55,798 nt of DNA from contig JAKSTI010000012.1 of assembly GCA_024402665.1 (NCBI GenBank), positions 1 through 55,798 of the forward strand, written 5' to 3'. This document shows positions 34,329-43,860 of this stretch, in pieces. Source of the stretch: Treponema sp. (GTDB lineage Bacteria; Spirochaetota; Spirochaetia; Treponematales; Treponemataceae). The notes under the pieces were generated by a model, which saw only the letters and a list, made by a program, of their open reading frames with translations, was not told where the DNA came from and did no database searches. Position 1 is the first letter of the stretch; every line of letters starts with the position of its first letter. The translations under genes and the position numbers were made by a program.

Positions 34329-35183
34329 ATGGTAGATTTTGCTTTTCTGGATTCTGGCACTGGTGGCATTCCTTATATGCTTGGACTTTTAAAACTTTAT
34401 CCACAAGCTTCCTGCGTATATGTAGGTGACACTGTTCATTTTCCTTATGGCGAAAAAACTCACCAGCAGATTGTGGGTTTTGTTGTTGAACTGGTTGAAA
34501 AAGTTATAAATAGATTTAGTCCTTCTGTTATTGTTATTGCCTGCAATACTATGAGTGTTAATGCTCTTAATGTTTTAAGAGAAGTATATCCAGATCAGCA
34601 GTTTGTGGGTACTGTTCCTGCCATTAAACTTGCCGCTACTGTTTCTAAAAAAAGAAGAATTGGTTTACTGGCGACTAAGGCTACTGTAGAAAATCCATAT
34701 AATCAGGATTTGAAAAATCATTTTGCCAGTGACTGCGATTTAGTTTTGCGGGGCGATCCGGACCTTATTTCTTTTATTGAACACAAGTCTTTTACTGCTA
34801 CAAAAGAAGAACGGGAAAATGCCTGTAAACCTGCTGTTGAATTTTTCAGAAAAGAAAATTGTGATGTAATTATTCTTGGCTGTACTCATTTTTTGAACAT
34901 GAAGGAAGAAATGCAGTCTGTTTGTGGTAATGACATTACGGTTGTAGATTCTGTTGAAGGGGTAGTGAAACGAGCTTTAAGTTTGAAGCGGGCGTTGCGG
35001 GACGAACTTGAAAATGCTGTTCCCGCATTGGGGGTAGCGGAAAAGACCGGAGCTTGCGAGGACTTTGGAGCGCAGGGGGCTTTCCCCCTCCTTTTTGTTA
35101 CAGGTTTTTGTGACAAAAAAGATGAAAAAGAGTATGATGTACTTTGTAAACGCTACTCAATTACATTTGGTGGAAAATTATAA
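34329..35183 (+). CDS. murI: Glutamate racemase
   Basis: 284 residues. Catalytic signature D-S-G-T-G-G near 7-12, first cysteine loop A-C-N-T-M near 72-76, and second L-G-C-T-H-F near 184-189. It supplies D-glutamate for peptidoglycan. Residues about 219-254 come from a GC-rich repeat (34982-35091) placed in the loop before the terminal F-V-T-G motif; the same repeat family interrupts HsdS and the Gx transporter, here read from the other strand. Both catalytic cysteines lie upstream of the insert, so activity is probably kept. purC follows 19 nt downstream. Confidence 0.9.
   Translation: MVDFAFLDSGTGGIPYMLGLLKLYPQASCVYVGDTVHFPYGEKTHQQIVGFVVELVEKVINRFSPSVIVIACNTMSVNALNVLREVYPDQQFVGTVPAIKLAATVSKKRRIGLLATKATVENPYNQDLKNHFASDCDLVLRGDPDLISFIEHKSFTATKEERENACKPAVEFFRKENCDVIILGCTHFLNMKEEMQSVCGNDITVVDSVEGVVKRALSLKRALRDELENAVPALGVAEKTGACEDFGAQGAFPLLFVTGFCDKKDEKEYDVLCKRYSITFGGKL
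34982..35091 (-). repeat. GC-rich in-frame repeat, copy in murI (reverse orientation)
   Basis: On the minus strand it begins GGAGGGGGAAAGCC, continues with CGCAAGC, CGGTCT and CCGCTACCCC, and ends CGCAACGCCCGCTTCAAA, matching the hsdS copy in the same order. It is translated here from the opposite strand and still contains no stop. Confidence 0.75.
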
Positions 35184-35202
35184 ATATATATAAGAGGATT
35201 TT

Positions 35203-36048
35203 ATGAAAAAGATTATTTCTGGAAAAGTTCGTGAAGTTTACGACTTGGAAGACGGAAGAATGGTAATTGTAACAACAGACCGCATTTCTGCTTTTGATGT
35301 TATTTTGCCAACAATGATTACTGACAAGGGTAAAGTTTTGAATGCTCTTGCTAACTTCTGGTTTGATTATACTGGTGACATTGTAAAAAATCATATGATT
35401 TCTACAAACTTAAAAGACATGCCAGCTGAATTCCAGAAACCTGAATTTGAAGGTCGTACAATCCTGGTTAAAAAACTTAAGATGATTCCTTACGAAGTTA
35501 TTGTTCGTGGTTATATGTTTGGTTCTATGTACGAAGCTTACAAAAAAGGTGAACCATTCCTTGGTCACAAATTTGATAAAGAATACAAACAGGCTGAAAA
35601 GCTTGCTGAACCAATTGTAACTCCTTCTACAAAAGCTGCTGAAGGTCACGACATTAACGTAACTTTGCAGTATATGAAAGATGATCTTGGCGAAGAACTT
35701 GGAACAAAAATTGAACAGGCTGCTTTGGCTATTTACAAAAAATGTTACGACTGGGCTTACAAAAACGGAATTATTATTGCTGATACTAAATTTGAATTTG
35801 GTTTGGATGAAAACGGCGATTTAGTTCTTGGTGATGAAGTTCTTACTCCAGACAGCTCTCGTTTCTGGGATTTGTCTAAATATGAAGTTGGTGGAAGTCC
35901 TGCTTCTTACGATAAACAGTTTGTTCGTGACTGGCTTAAAGACAATGGTTTAGCAGGAGATCCTAACATTAAGGAAATCCCAGCTGAAGTTGTGGCTAAG
36001 ACTTCTGCAATTTATAAAGAATGTCAGACTAAGATTTGTCATAAATAA
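35203..36048 (+). CDS. purC: Phosphoribosylaminoimidazole-succinocarboxamide synthase
   Basis: 281 residues. The N-terminal G-K-V-R-E-V-Y-D near 7-14, T-T-D-R-I-S-A-F-D near 24-32, the V-R-G-Y-M-F-G-S motif near 101-108, and C-terminal L-G-D-E-V-L-T-P-D-S-S-R-F-W near 207-220 define the family. It joins aspartate to CAIR in purine synthesis. GAGGA precedes the ATG; a terminator follows about 50 nt after the stop. It shares a transcription direction and short gap with murI. Confidence 0.94.
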   Translation: MKKIISGKVREVYDLEDGRMVIVTTDRISAFDVILPTMITDKGKVLNALANFWFDYTGDIVKNHMISTNLKDMPAEFQKPEFEGRTILVKKLKMIPYEVIVRGYMFGSMYEAYKKGEPFLGHKFDKEYKQAEKLAEPIVTPSTKAAEGHDINVTLQYMKDDLGEELGTKIEQAALAIYKKCYDWAYKNGIIIADTKFEFGLDENGDLVLGDEVLTPDSSRFWDLSKYEVGGSPASYDKQFVRDWLKDNGLAGDPNIKEIPAEVVAKTSAIYKECQTKICHK

Positions 36049-36098
36049 GTTTATTGGTTTTAGTGTAAAAACAGAAACCTGTAAATGAAGTAATAAGA

Positions 36099-36134
36099 GG
36101 CTGCCCGTTTTTATATGGACAGCCCCTTTTTTTT
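36099..36134 (+). terminator. Rho-independent terminator after purC
   Basis: GGCTGCCC pairs with GGACAGCC (one mismatch) around an 10 nt loop, followed by CC and eight T. On the other strand it could not terminate the small minus-strand gene, which ends just beyond it. Confidence 0.75.
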
Positions 36135-36143
36135 AACGGGTGA

Positions 36144-36332
36144 TTAGTACTGGCCGCAGGCAAAGCACAATACTACAAAAACATATAAATACAAAATTCC
36201 AAGTACAGTGAGAAGAATTTCTTTAACATGATATTTCTTCTGGCATTTTTTGAAAAATCTTTCAAATACGTTTGGTCTTCTGTAGATTTTTCTCTGGTAA
36301 GGATTTGAATAATTAATGATCTGCATATGCAT
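36144..36332 (-). CDS. Small single-pass membrane protein, unknown function
   Basis: About 62 residues. The N-terminal half is very basic (R-R-P-N-V-F-E-R-F-F-K-K-C), followed by one membrane helix (about 39-56) ending in F-A-C-G-Q-Y. ATG at 36332 or 36326 can use the GAGAGGTG just upstream; the spacing favours 36326. A TATAAT on the minus strand at 36362-36367 is a possible -10. The basic head and single helix are also seen in small membrane regulators and toxins, but nothing specific identifies it. Confidence 0.5.
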   Translation of the reverse strand: MHMQIINYSNPYQRKIYRRPNVFERFFKKCQKKYHVKEILLTVLGILYLYVFVVLCFACGQY

Positions 36333-36482
36333 CACCTCTCTTGTATTTAGTTTATGGCTTTATTATAAGAGGGTAGGTGTCTCAACTAGTGAGACGGCTA
36401 GAAAAAAAATTATTTTTTTTCCTAAGAGAATTCTTATTTTTGTGGGAATTTGCATTTATGAAATAATTCTATCTTTGATAAT

Positions 36483-36614
36483 AAAAATACTACCAGTCAG
36501 TCAGTAACTGTCAAAACCGCTAGCTAGCGTCGCTACACGCGCAGAACGGCATGGAAACTATCATTCCGTCCTGCGAGTGTTTTTGACAGTCACTGCCTTC
36601 CTTCCCGTATTTTT
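36483..36614. repeat. 132 bp inverted-end repeat (MITE-like), copy 2
   Basis: AAAAATAC to GTATTTTT, in the opposite orientation to copy 1. The core stem is CGCAGAACGG/CCGTCCTGCG (one mismatch), different from copy 1 in several paired bases but still able to fold, around the conserved GGAAACTATC. The left end carries TTGACA and TAGTAT pointing outward at 16 nt spacing. The gap 36336-36837 otherwise contains AT-rich sequence with small hairpins (GTCTCA/TGAGAC near 36380) and no gene. Confidence 0.85.
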
Positions 36615-36837
36615 ATAAAAAATATATTTATGTTGATAAATGAATACTTCCACAGTAAATTTTTGTTAGAAATAATTAATTTTTTTTCAAATTTTTCTAA
36701 TAAAAATTTGTTATTTTTTGAAAAAAGATATATACTGAATCTGACAAAAATTCATTCATCTAAAAAGTTGTACTTAAAAAGTTTTTTATAAAAATCTACC
36801 TAATAATATTATGTAAAAATTTTTTTTGGAGGTTTGT

Positions 36838-39800
36838 ATGAAAAGACTTTTTAGTGCAGTTCTTTTATTAAGCATTCTATTCGCTTCCTGCACATTCTTC
36901 CTGTCAGATTCTAGTGACAAAAGTTCAGAAAAAAAGGTTAGAGTTTATATTTCTTTGTCTGGTAACGAAGCACGTTCTGCTTTGCCAGATGTAACATGGT
37001 CTGATGAATGGAAAAATCTGACTTATAAATTGATTGCGGTTCAAAATCCTAATGAAGTAAACCAGAAGAGTCCGGTAACTTTGTTTGAAAACTGTTCTTA
37101 TGACAATCTGGGACAGGGAATTGAACTTGATGTTGCAAAATATCGTTTTACTCTGGAAGCATACAAAGGTGGCGTAAAGAGCCTGTCTGGAGAAACTACT
37201 GTAAATCTTGCAGAAGGTAATACTGTTCTTAGTTTTAAGATGTATCCTGCCACAGGTTCTACAGGAAGCGCAGTCATCAATCTTACATATCCTAGTGACG
37301 GGGTTGTAAGTTCTGTAAAAGCCGGTGTTTCAAGTACAATTTTTGCTTCTCCTGAATCTGCTCACGCGGAAACTGTAAGAACAAAAATTTCTTCCGGTGT
37401 TATTACTGCTACAATTTCTAAGGAAAATCTTCCAAGTAACACAGAACAGTATCTTTTGCTGTGGTTCTACGATGCTAACGGTTCTCTTATTTATTCTGGC
37501 GCTGAAAGTCTTATTATTTTTGGTGGTTATACTTCTTATGCAAACATCAATCTTACAAAGGATGACTGGCACTCTTATATTTGTACTGTTTCCCTTAAAA
37601 AAGATGGTGAAGCATGGGTTGGTTCTGGCAAAAAAGTTACTCTTGTAGATTCTTCTAAAACAGATAAAAAATATGAACTTCGTGATGTTTCCGGCGGTAA
37701 TTTTGAAGCTTCTGTTGCAGATGGAAAATATTTTATTTATGTTGATGATGAAAATACAGGTCTGGAATTCTATTCTGTAGATAAAACTGAGGATGTAAAT
37801 TATTACACAGTAAAACTTGGCGCTGCAAATGAAACTGTAAAGAATTGTTCTATGACAATTGTGGAAGGCGGTTTACCTTCTGAAGAAAACAGTTCCGTTG
37901 TTTTACGTGGAAGTGACTTTAAATATAAACTTTCACTTTCCCGTGGTTACGAAGTAAAAACTGCCCTGACTGTTAAAGAAAATGGTACAGCTGTTTCTGG
38001 TGCTGATTTTGAAAAGACTCTTACAATTTCTGATGTAAAAAATTCTGTAAATATTACTGCAGAAGGAATTACTCCAATTAAGTATACAATTACATACAAG
38101 GATAATGGAACATCACTGGCTCCTTCTAAGGTAGAAAATGATGCTTACTGGTATGCTCATAACAGTACATATAATCCTCCTGTTGAATTTACTGCAGAAG
38201 ATGTTGTTGTGCTTCCAACTATGCAGAATGTAAGAAAGGATAATAACTATTTTGATGCATGGGTTGATTCTCATGGTAATGTTATTAATGATACAGACGG
38301 TATTTTTGAACATCTTGTTCTTTCTGCTACATGGAAGGATGCTCCATTTGTAGATACAGACAATAAGATAATTTATGCAAATGGATTTAATCTTTTAATT
38401 AAAGGTTCAGATGCAAACAATAAAAAAACTTATGCTTATGTAGATTATAATGCTGATGGTATAGTCAATGATGATGACTATCAGATTTCAGGTACTAATC
38501 TTACAGATAAGGCTGATTTTACTGGTTATGAATTACGGGCCGGTAACAAAGATGGAAAAGAAATTAAGTCGGATTTTACATTTAATATTCAGGGTGGAAA
38601 ACTTTCATCAATTTACGGATTAAATTCCCGTGATTACAAATTGCCAAATAAATCTACTGTAAATATAAGTGGAAATGCAGAAATTGGAAGTTTTAATCCT
38701 CCTGTAAATGGGCAGGGCCCTGAATCAGAATTCCTTTATTCTGATAATGTAACTGGCGTTATGCTTGAAACTCTTTCTGATGAACGGGTTTACATTACTG
38801 GTCAGATGGGTGTGAACGGTGGCAAATATAGTGTTACCTGTGTTACTCCATATTTGTATGATGCTAATCAAGATCATGTTGTAGCATATATTAATAACAG
38901 TACATATGCCTCTTTAAGTTACTTTACCTGCTGGACTGTTCAGGATACAGACAGATACGGTAACTCAATTGACCCTAGATATAGAAAAGATTTGCTTGCT
39001 CATAAAAAGGAAATCAAAAACGGAATTACTCACACTGTAATCCGCATGGCAGATGACTGTGGTATTGAATTGCCAGAAAAAGAAGTTCGTCTTGAAGATT
39101 TTGTTGATGAATTTTCACTTGGTGCTAGTACTGTAAGCATTAACTGTTCTGTATTCTCTGTTGCGGTAGAAAATGGTTCTTTCCGTGTTAATGAACGAAC
39201 AACAATTACAGAAAATACTTCTGATAGTGATAAAGCTGTTGAACGAACATTAACTTATATGGCTCAGCCAGATCCATATACTTATGATGAATCATTTGCA
39301 TTTAGTAAGAGCTATGTTTATATGCAGATTATGTCCAGCGGAAATCAGCTTACTCCGGAAATTGCTTCAAAATTCCTGTCTCAGGTTTACTTTAAGCAGG
39401 ATGATGTAAATGTTCCTTTAAAAGTAACTGTAAACCTGGAAACTGTTCCTTCTGAAGAAATTGCTGCTGCCAAAGTTAATTATTTTAATGGCAGCTTCTA
39501 TAAGTGCTATTATGAGACAGATGCGGCTGGAAATCTTCCTAAGTGGACAGATGCATATAACAAAGCAAAAGCAGAATTATTTAATGGCCTTCATGGTTAT
39601 CTTATGACAGTAACATCTGAAGTAGAAAATAACTACATTTTTACAAAATCTGCTGAAGTTTACCCAAATAAATTATTCTGGATGGGTGGTGCAAGATATA
39701 TAAACAAAGCAGGTACATATGATACACCAACCTTTACTGGTAATGGAAATACAACAGCGTGGTACTGGCAGTGTGGTCCTGAGGCTGGGCAGATGTATTA

Positions 39801-40227
39801 TTCACAAACAACTGCATTATCAACTCAGGCTGCTACAGATGAATGGCAGGCAAAGAACCCGGGAAAACTGGACCCTGGTATGTATAATGATAAAGGTGAA
39901 TATATGTATTCAAAGTGGAATAATCACTTTATCTATCCTGAAATTGTCAGACAGAATGAAGGTGTAGATGTGGACTGGGCAGGTAATTCTAAAGAACCAA
40001 ATAACAGTGGTACTGAAAACTGCTGTCAGTTCCTTTCTGGTATTCTTGGAAATAAATACCGGGCTAACGGATACTGGAATGATCAGGCATATTCAACTCA
40101 AACTGGTGGTTATGCTGCCGGTTACATCGTAGAGTTTACTCCATATACAAATGCGTATAATACTGAAACTGCCAACTATCAGGCAATTAAGAGAACTGCA
40201 ACTTATTCTCTTGGAGGTGCAGAATGA
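36838..40227 (+). CDS. Large surface lipoprotein with C-terminal C-type lectin domain
   Basis: 1129 residues from ATG 36838 (GGAGG at 6 nt). Lipobox L-F-A-S-C near 14-18. The middle is beta-rich with InlB/MucBP-like strands and, near 540, a dockerin-like calcium loop D-Y-N-A-D-G-I-V-N-D-D-D. The C-terminal 240 residues are a C-type lectin-like domain: Y-L-M-T-V-T-S-E-V-E-N-N near 921-932, W-M-G-G near 947, E-P-N-N near 1053 and W-N-D near 1079. EPN plus WND are the calcium and sugar ligands of mannose-type C-type lectins, so binding of host or microbial glycans is predicted. The next lipoprotein overlaps it by 4 nt (ATGA), forming an operon. Confidence 0.8.
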   Translation: MKRLFSAVLLLSILFASCTFFLSDSSDKSSEKKVRVYISLSGNEARSALPDVTWSDEWKNLTYKLIAVQNPNEVNQKSPVTLFENCSYDNLGQGIELDVAKYRFTLEAYKGGVKSLSGETTVNLAEGNTVLSFKMYPATGSTGSAVINLTYPSDGVVSSVKAGVSSTIFASPESAHAETVRTKISSGVITATISKENLPSNTEQYLLLWFYDANGSLIYSGAESLIIFGGYTSYANINLTKDDWHSYICTVSLKKDGEAWVGSGKKVTLVDSSKTDKKYELRDVSGGNFEASVADGKYFIYVDDENTGLEFYSVDKTEDVNYYTVKLGAANETVKNCSMTIVEGGLPSEENSSVVLRGSDFKYKLSLSRGYEVKTALTVKENGTAVSGADFEKTLTISDVKNSVNITAEGITPIKYTITYKDNGTSLAPSKVENDAYWYAHNSTYNPPVEFTAEDVVVLPTMQNVRKDNNYFDAWVDSHGNVINDTDGIFEHLVLSATWKDAPFVDTDNKIIYANGFNLLIKGSDANNKKTYAYVDYNADGIVNDDDYQISGTNLTDKADFTGYELRAGNKDGKEIKSDFTFNIQGGKLSSIYGLNSRDYKLPNKSTVNISGNAEIGSFNPPVNGQGPESEFLYSDNVTGVMLETLSDERVYITGQMGVNGGKYSVTCVTPYLYDANQDHVVAYINNSTYASLSYFTCWTVQDTDRYGNSIDPRYRKDLLAHKKEIKNGITHTVIRMADDCGIELPEKEVRLEDFVDEFSLGASTVSINCSVFSVAVENGSFRVNERTTITENTSDSDKAVERTLTYMAQPDPYTYDESFAFSKSYVYMQIMSSGNQLTPEIASKFLSQVYFKQDDVNVPLKVTVNLETVPSEEIAAAKVNYFNGSFYKCYYETDAAGNLPKWTDAYNKAKAELFNGLHGYLMTVTSEVENNYIFTKSAEVYPNKLFWMGGARYINKAGTYDTPTFTGNGNTTAWYWQCGPEAGQMYYSQTTALSTQAATDEWQAKNPGKLDPGMYNDKGEYMYSKWNNHFIYPEIVRQNEGVDVDWAGNSKEPNNSGTENCCQFLSGILGNKYRANGYWNDQAYSTQTGGYAAGYIVEFTPYTNAYNTETANYQAIKRTATYSLGGAE

Positions 40228-42701
40228 AAAGATTAGGAATTAGCTTACTGATTTGTGCGGGTTTAATTTTTTCTGCCTGCTCAACTATGATTGAAGATTT
40301 GAATAGTCTTAATAAAGGAACTGCTTATACTGTAAAGCATCTTCTGGAACAGGTTGCCGAATACGATGATGATGGAAATCAGATTAATCTGGATAACGGA
40401 AACATTGTTTTTGAAGAACTGGAAAATTTTGTAGAAACAAAATATGGAAAACCTGGTGAACTTACAAAAGCAGAAGAAAAACATATTCCGGGCTTCCTTC
40501 CTGCAGAAGATTTTGAACAGGCTGAAATTGCAGAAGATGGCACTACAGAAATCAGAATTTATTATAAGCGCAAGTCTGCACAAATCACTGTAAAGTTGAA
40601 CGATGATTCAATTACAGAAGATGCAGATAAAGCTATGTGGAACTACACTGTCTGGAAAAAAGACAAAGCGAATGTTTCGCCAGATTATTCAGACAAGCTT
40701 CCTTACAGCGGAAAATTTGGTTCTAAATTAAAAGCCATTACTGATCTTGCAACTGCTGGTAAAGCGGGCTGTGGTGTAGAAAAATGGAAGATGATTAATG
40801 AACAGAATCCTGAAGCTGTAACTTATGTTTCTACATTGCCAGAAACTATTGGTGAAGAAAATGTTACTTACATTGCAGTCTGGAAGGAAATGGATTTGGT
40901 AGACTATAAGGTTTATCACTGGTTTGAAAAAACTGGCGCAGGTGTAGATTCTTCAAAAGAAGATGAAGCAGATTACGAAAGAAATGAAAGTCTGACTGAA
41001 ACAAAGAAGGGTAGACCTGAAACAATGACTGCCGCAGAAAAGAAAATTGTAGATGGTTTTACAGGACATGAAATCAATCAGCAGGAAATTTCTGCTTCTG
41101 GTGCAACTGTTGTAAATGTATATTATTCTCGCAATAGTATTGATGTGACTTTTGATCCTGATGATGGAGTGTGGAATTACGACAAGTATAAGTCGGGGGA
41201 AGAAGCTGCTGCTGATACTGGTAAAAAAATAATTTCTGGAAAATTTGGCACAGAAATAGACTATTCATCAATTGATGACTTTGAAACTTTGAAAAAGATT
41301 GGAAAAACTATTAAGGGATTTGCAATGGTTGGTGGAAACGGAACTGCTGTTGCTAAACCTTCAGTTTTCCCTGCTAAAAATTGTGAATATAAAGTTCTGT
41401 GGCAGGATAAAAAGCCTGTAACTTATGAAGTTCAGCATTTAATTGAAAATCTGGATAGTAAAGATGATACTTTGGAAGAAAATTATTCTCTGAAAGAATC
41501 AGATAAAACTAAAACTGGAGTTCCAGATTATGAAACAGAAGCTCAGCCAATAGAAATTACTGGCTTTACTGCAAAAACTCCTGTAAATCAGGTTGTGATT
41601 ACAGATGATGGAAAAGCTGTTGTAAAAATCTTCTATAAGAGAAATACATACAAAATCACTTTGAGCAGCAATGGTGGTATGTGGAACTATGTAGCTTACA
41701 AGGCTGGTCAGAAAAATGGTTCTCATGTTGACGCTGATTCTGCAAATATTGAAATTGAAGCTAAATATGGTAAAACAATCATTCTTAATGTTGCTGATGA
41801 AAATATTGATCCTGTCATTAAGTCAAAACTTGAAGGACTAGGCAGAACTTCTTACGACTTCCTTGGCTGGAAATTGAATGACAGAACTTATGCAGGAACT
41901 GAATTTGATTCTTTGCCAGAAACTGTACCTGCTGATAATGTAACTTACTATGCAATGTGGCAGCTGGGAGAAGGTGTTCCTTATACAGTAAAACATTGTT
42001 TTGAAAAGCTTGGCGCAAACTCTGTTTACGAAGAAGATGAAAGTCTTAGAGAAACGGGCCACGGTGTAAAAGAAGAATTAACAGAAGCTACACCGCTTTC
42101 TATTCCAGGCTTTACAGCAATGTTGCCATTTGCCCAGCAGGAAATTAAAGAAGACGGTTCTACTGTTGTGCAGATAAATTATTCTAGAAACAACTACATC
42201 TTTAATTTTGATGCAGACGGTGGTGTTATTTCTGGAAACGGCAGCGTGGAAGGAAAATATGGCAGCAATTTTGATCCTTCAAATACTCCTGCGGTTACAA
42301 AAGCTGGCTGGACCTTTGCCGGCTGGATGTATAATGGCCAATTGATTGAAGATTCAAAGAACGGTCTTAAGAACCAGAGTTATGATTTGACAGAAGATAA
42401 AACTTTTACTGCCTGCTGGATTTCTACAGTTACTGTGGGTACTCTTTCAATGTTTGGCAACATCACAATGACTAAAACTCAGTCGGCAACAGATGTAAGA
42501 TTTACTGTAGAACTTCCTGCCGGATACGAAAGCGAAAACTGGACTTACAAATGGTATGTAGACGGTGTTTATACTTATGACAGACCAGAGTTTATCCGCC
42601 AGCTTTCGGTTTTAGGAAAAGGAAAGCATACAATAACCTTGCAGTTAAAGCTGAATAACTCAATAACTTATACTGCACAGGTAACGGTAGACGGACAATA
42701 A
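40224..42701 (+). CDS. Lipoprotein with four InlB/MucBP-like repeats
   Basis: 825 residues with lipobox F-S-A-C near 16-19. Four tandem units of about 170-200 residues start near 32, 227, 398 and 585. Each opens with a Y-x-V-x-H motif, then E-x-L-x-E-T-like and P-G-F-T-A-like strands ending V-x-I-x-Y-x-R-N, and continues into a Listeria-Bacteroides type repeat with G-K-F/Y-G and Y-x-A-x-W. A short unit near 760-825 ends the protein. Such repeats form elongated stalks on the surface. It overlaps the lectin gene start-to-stop, so the two lipoproteins are probably made together. Confidence 0.78.
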   Translation: MKRLGISLLICAGLIFSACSTMIEDLNSLNKGTAYTVKHLLEQVAEYDDDGNQINLDNGNIVFEELENFVETKYGKPGELTKAEEKHIPGFLPAEDFEQAEIAEDGTTEIRIYYKRKSAQITVKLNDDSITEDADKAMWNYTVWKKDKANVSPDYSDKLPYSGKFGSKLKAITDLATAGKAGCGVEKWKMINEQNPEAVTYVSTLPETIGEENVTYIAVWKEMDLVDYKVYHWFEKTGAGVDSSKEDEADYERNESLTETKKGRPETMTAAEKKIVDGFTGHEINQQEISASGATVVNVYYSRNSIDVTFDPDDGVWNYDKYKSGEEAAADTGKKIISGKFGTEIDYSSIDDFETLKKIGKTIKGFAMVGGNGTAVAKPSVFPAKNCEYKVLWQDKKPVTYEVQHLIENLDSKDDTLEENYSLKESDKTKTGVPDYETEAQPIEITGFTAKTPVNQVVITDDGKAVVKIFYKRNTYKITLSSNGGMWNYVAYKAGQKNGSHVDADSANIEIEAKYGKTIILNVADENIDPVIKSKLEGLGRTSYDFLGWKLNDRTYAGTEFDSLPETVPADNVTYYAMWQLGEGVPYTVKHCFEKLGANSVYEEDESLRETGHGVKEELTEATPLSIPGFTAMLPFAQQEIKEDGSTVVQINYSRNNYIFNFDADGGVISGNGSVEGKYGSNFDPSNTPAVTKAGWTFAGWMYNGQLIEDSKNGLKNQSYDLTEDKTFTACWISTVTVGTLSMFGNITMTKTQSATDVRFTVELPAGYESENWTYKWYVDGVYTYDRPEFIRQLSVLGKGKHTITLQLKLNNSITYTAQVTVDGQ

Positions 42702-42722
42702 TTATTCTGGAGAGAGTTTAGA

Positions 42723-43787
42723 ATGCCATTTAAAATCGTTAGAAATGACATTACAAAGATGAAAACAGATGCCATTGTAAACACTGCAAATCCAAATCCT
42801 GTTATTGGAGATGGATCAGATGCAAATGTTTATAAGGCAGCTGGTGTAAGTGAATTGCTGGCTGCAAGAAAAGAACTTGGTAAAATTGAACGGGGACAAG
42901 CCGTTTTTACAGAAGGTTTTGGTCTTACAGCCAAATTCATTATTCATACAGCAGGTCCTGTATGGAAAGGCGGTAATTTAGGAGAGGAAAAAATCCTTAG
43001 AAGCTGTTATAAAAACTGCCTTGATATTGCCCGGGAACTGGACTGTAAAAGTGTAGCTTTCCCTTTAATTTCTACAGGAAACTATGGCTATCCAAAAGAA
43101 AAAGCCTTAAGCGTTGCCCTTGATGAAATCAATGTTTTTTTAATGCAGGATGACAATGATGAAATGGAAGTTTATCTTGTTATTTATGATGAAGAAGCAT
43201 TCGATTTATCATCAAAAATCTATTCAGACATTCAGTCTTTCATTGATGCGAATTATATAGAAGAAAATGCCCAGAATGAGCAGATGATTTTTGGTGCCAG
43301 ATTAAAAAATCTATCAATAAAATCTGCAAAACCGCTTCCTGTACCAGAAGAAGAATTAATAGAAAAGTCAGTTCCTATTCAAAAAACATACAAGATAAAT
43401 GCGACTTCTGTTTCTCTTGAAAATTTTCTTGGAAAAAAGGAAGAATCTTTCCAGAATATTCTGATGCATCATATTGCGGAACGTAAATATTCTAATAAAG
43501 AAGTTTATAAGCGGGCAAATATTGATGCAAAACTCTTTTCAAAAATAATCTGTACAAAAAATTATGTTCCTAAAAAGAAAAATGTAATGGCTCTTGCAGT
43601 GGGATTAAGACTTAATCTTTCTGATGCAGAAAAATTCATGGCCGCTGCAGGATACGCATTTTCTAATAGCGAAAAATTTGATCTTATCGTAAAATATTTT
43701 ATATCAAACGAGAATTACAATATGATTGATCTGGAGGAAAAACTCTGGGAACTTACCGGTAAAACTCTTGGAAATCTTGTGGAATAA
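42723..43787 (+). CDS. Macro domain (ADP-ribose) protein with C-terminal helical module
   Basis: 354 residues. Macro domain at 1-170: N-D-I-T near 8-11, D-A-I-V-N-T-A-N near 16-23, H-T-A-G near 77-80, and I-S-T-G-N-Y-G-Y near 112-119, all ADP-ribose contacts. After a linker, residues about 245-350 form an HTH-like helical module (Y-S-N-K-E-V-Y-K-R-A-N and L-F-S-K-I near 260-283, A-A-G-Y near 316-319) that I know as an accessory domain in other bacterial proteins. Expected to remove or read ADP-ribose. AGAGAG is the ribosome-binding site. VWA and ADP-ribosylglycohydrolase genes follow. Confidence 0.85.
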   Translation: MPFKIVRNDITKMKTDAIVNTANPNPVIGDGSDANVYKAAGVSELLAARKELGKIERGQAVFTEGFGLTAKFIIHTAGPVWKGGNLGEEKILRSCYKNCLDIARELDCKSVAFPLISTGNYGYPKEKALSVALDEINVFLMQDDNDEMEVYLVIYDEEAFDLSSKIYSDIQSFIDANYIEENAQNEQMIFGARLKNLSIKSAKPLPVPEEELIEKSVPIQKTYKINATSVSLENFLGKKEESFQNILMHHIAERKYSNKEVYKRANIDAKLFSKIICTKNYVPKKKNVMALAVGLRLNLSDAEKFMAAAGYAFSNSEKFDLIVKYFISNENYNMIDLEEKLWELTGKTLGNLVE

Positions 43788-43860
43788 ATTTTCGCTTTTT
43801 TGGCGAATTATAGACTTCTGCTGGTCGTTATAATGTAATCATACTAAATTGATAAGGAGT

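Noticed and set aside
34886..35116. A minus-strand gene inside murI
   Set aside because: The open frame exists because the GC-rich repeat is stop-free on both strands; there is no start signal and murI is clearly the real gene.
36483..36614. Integron attC-like recombination site
   Set aside because: Treponema denticola has an integron and these palindromes are similar in size, but I could not find the paired RYYYAAC and GTTRRRY core sites, and no integrase or cassette layout is near.
36720..36800. Promoter of the lectin lipoprotein operon
   Set aside because: TTGTAC and TATAAA occur but are only 13 nt apart, and TTGAAA with TATACT only 7 nt apart; no pair has acceptable spacing.
36838..40227. 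Diversity-generating retroelement target protein
   Set aside because: The C-type lectin fold suggested it, but no reverse transcriptase, template repeat or variable repeat occurs, and EPN/WND point to a true carbohydrate-binding lectin.
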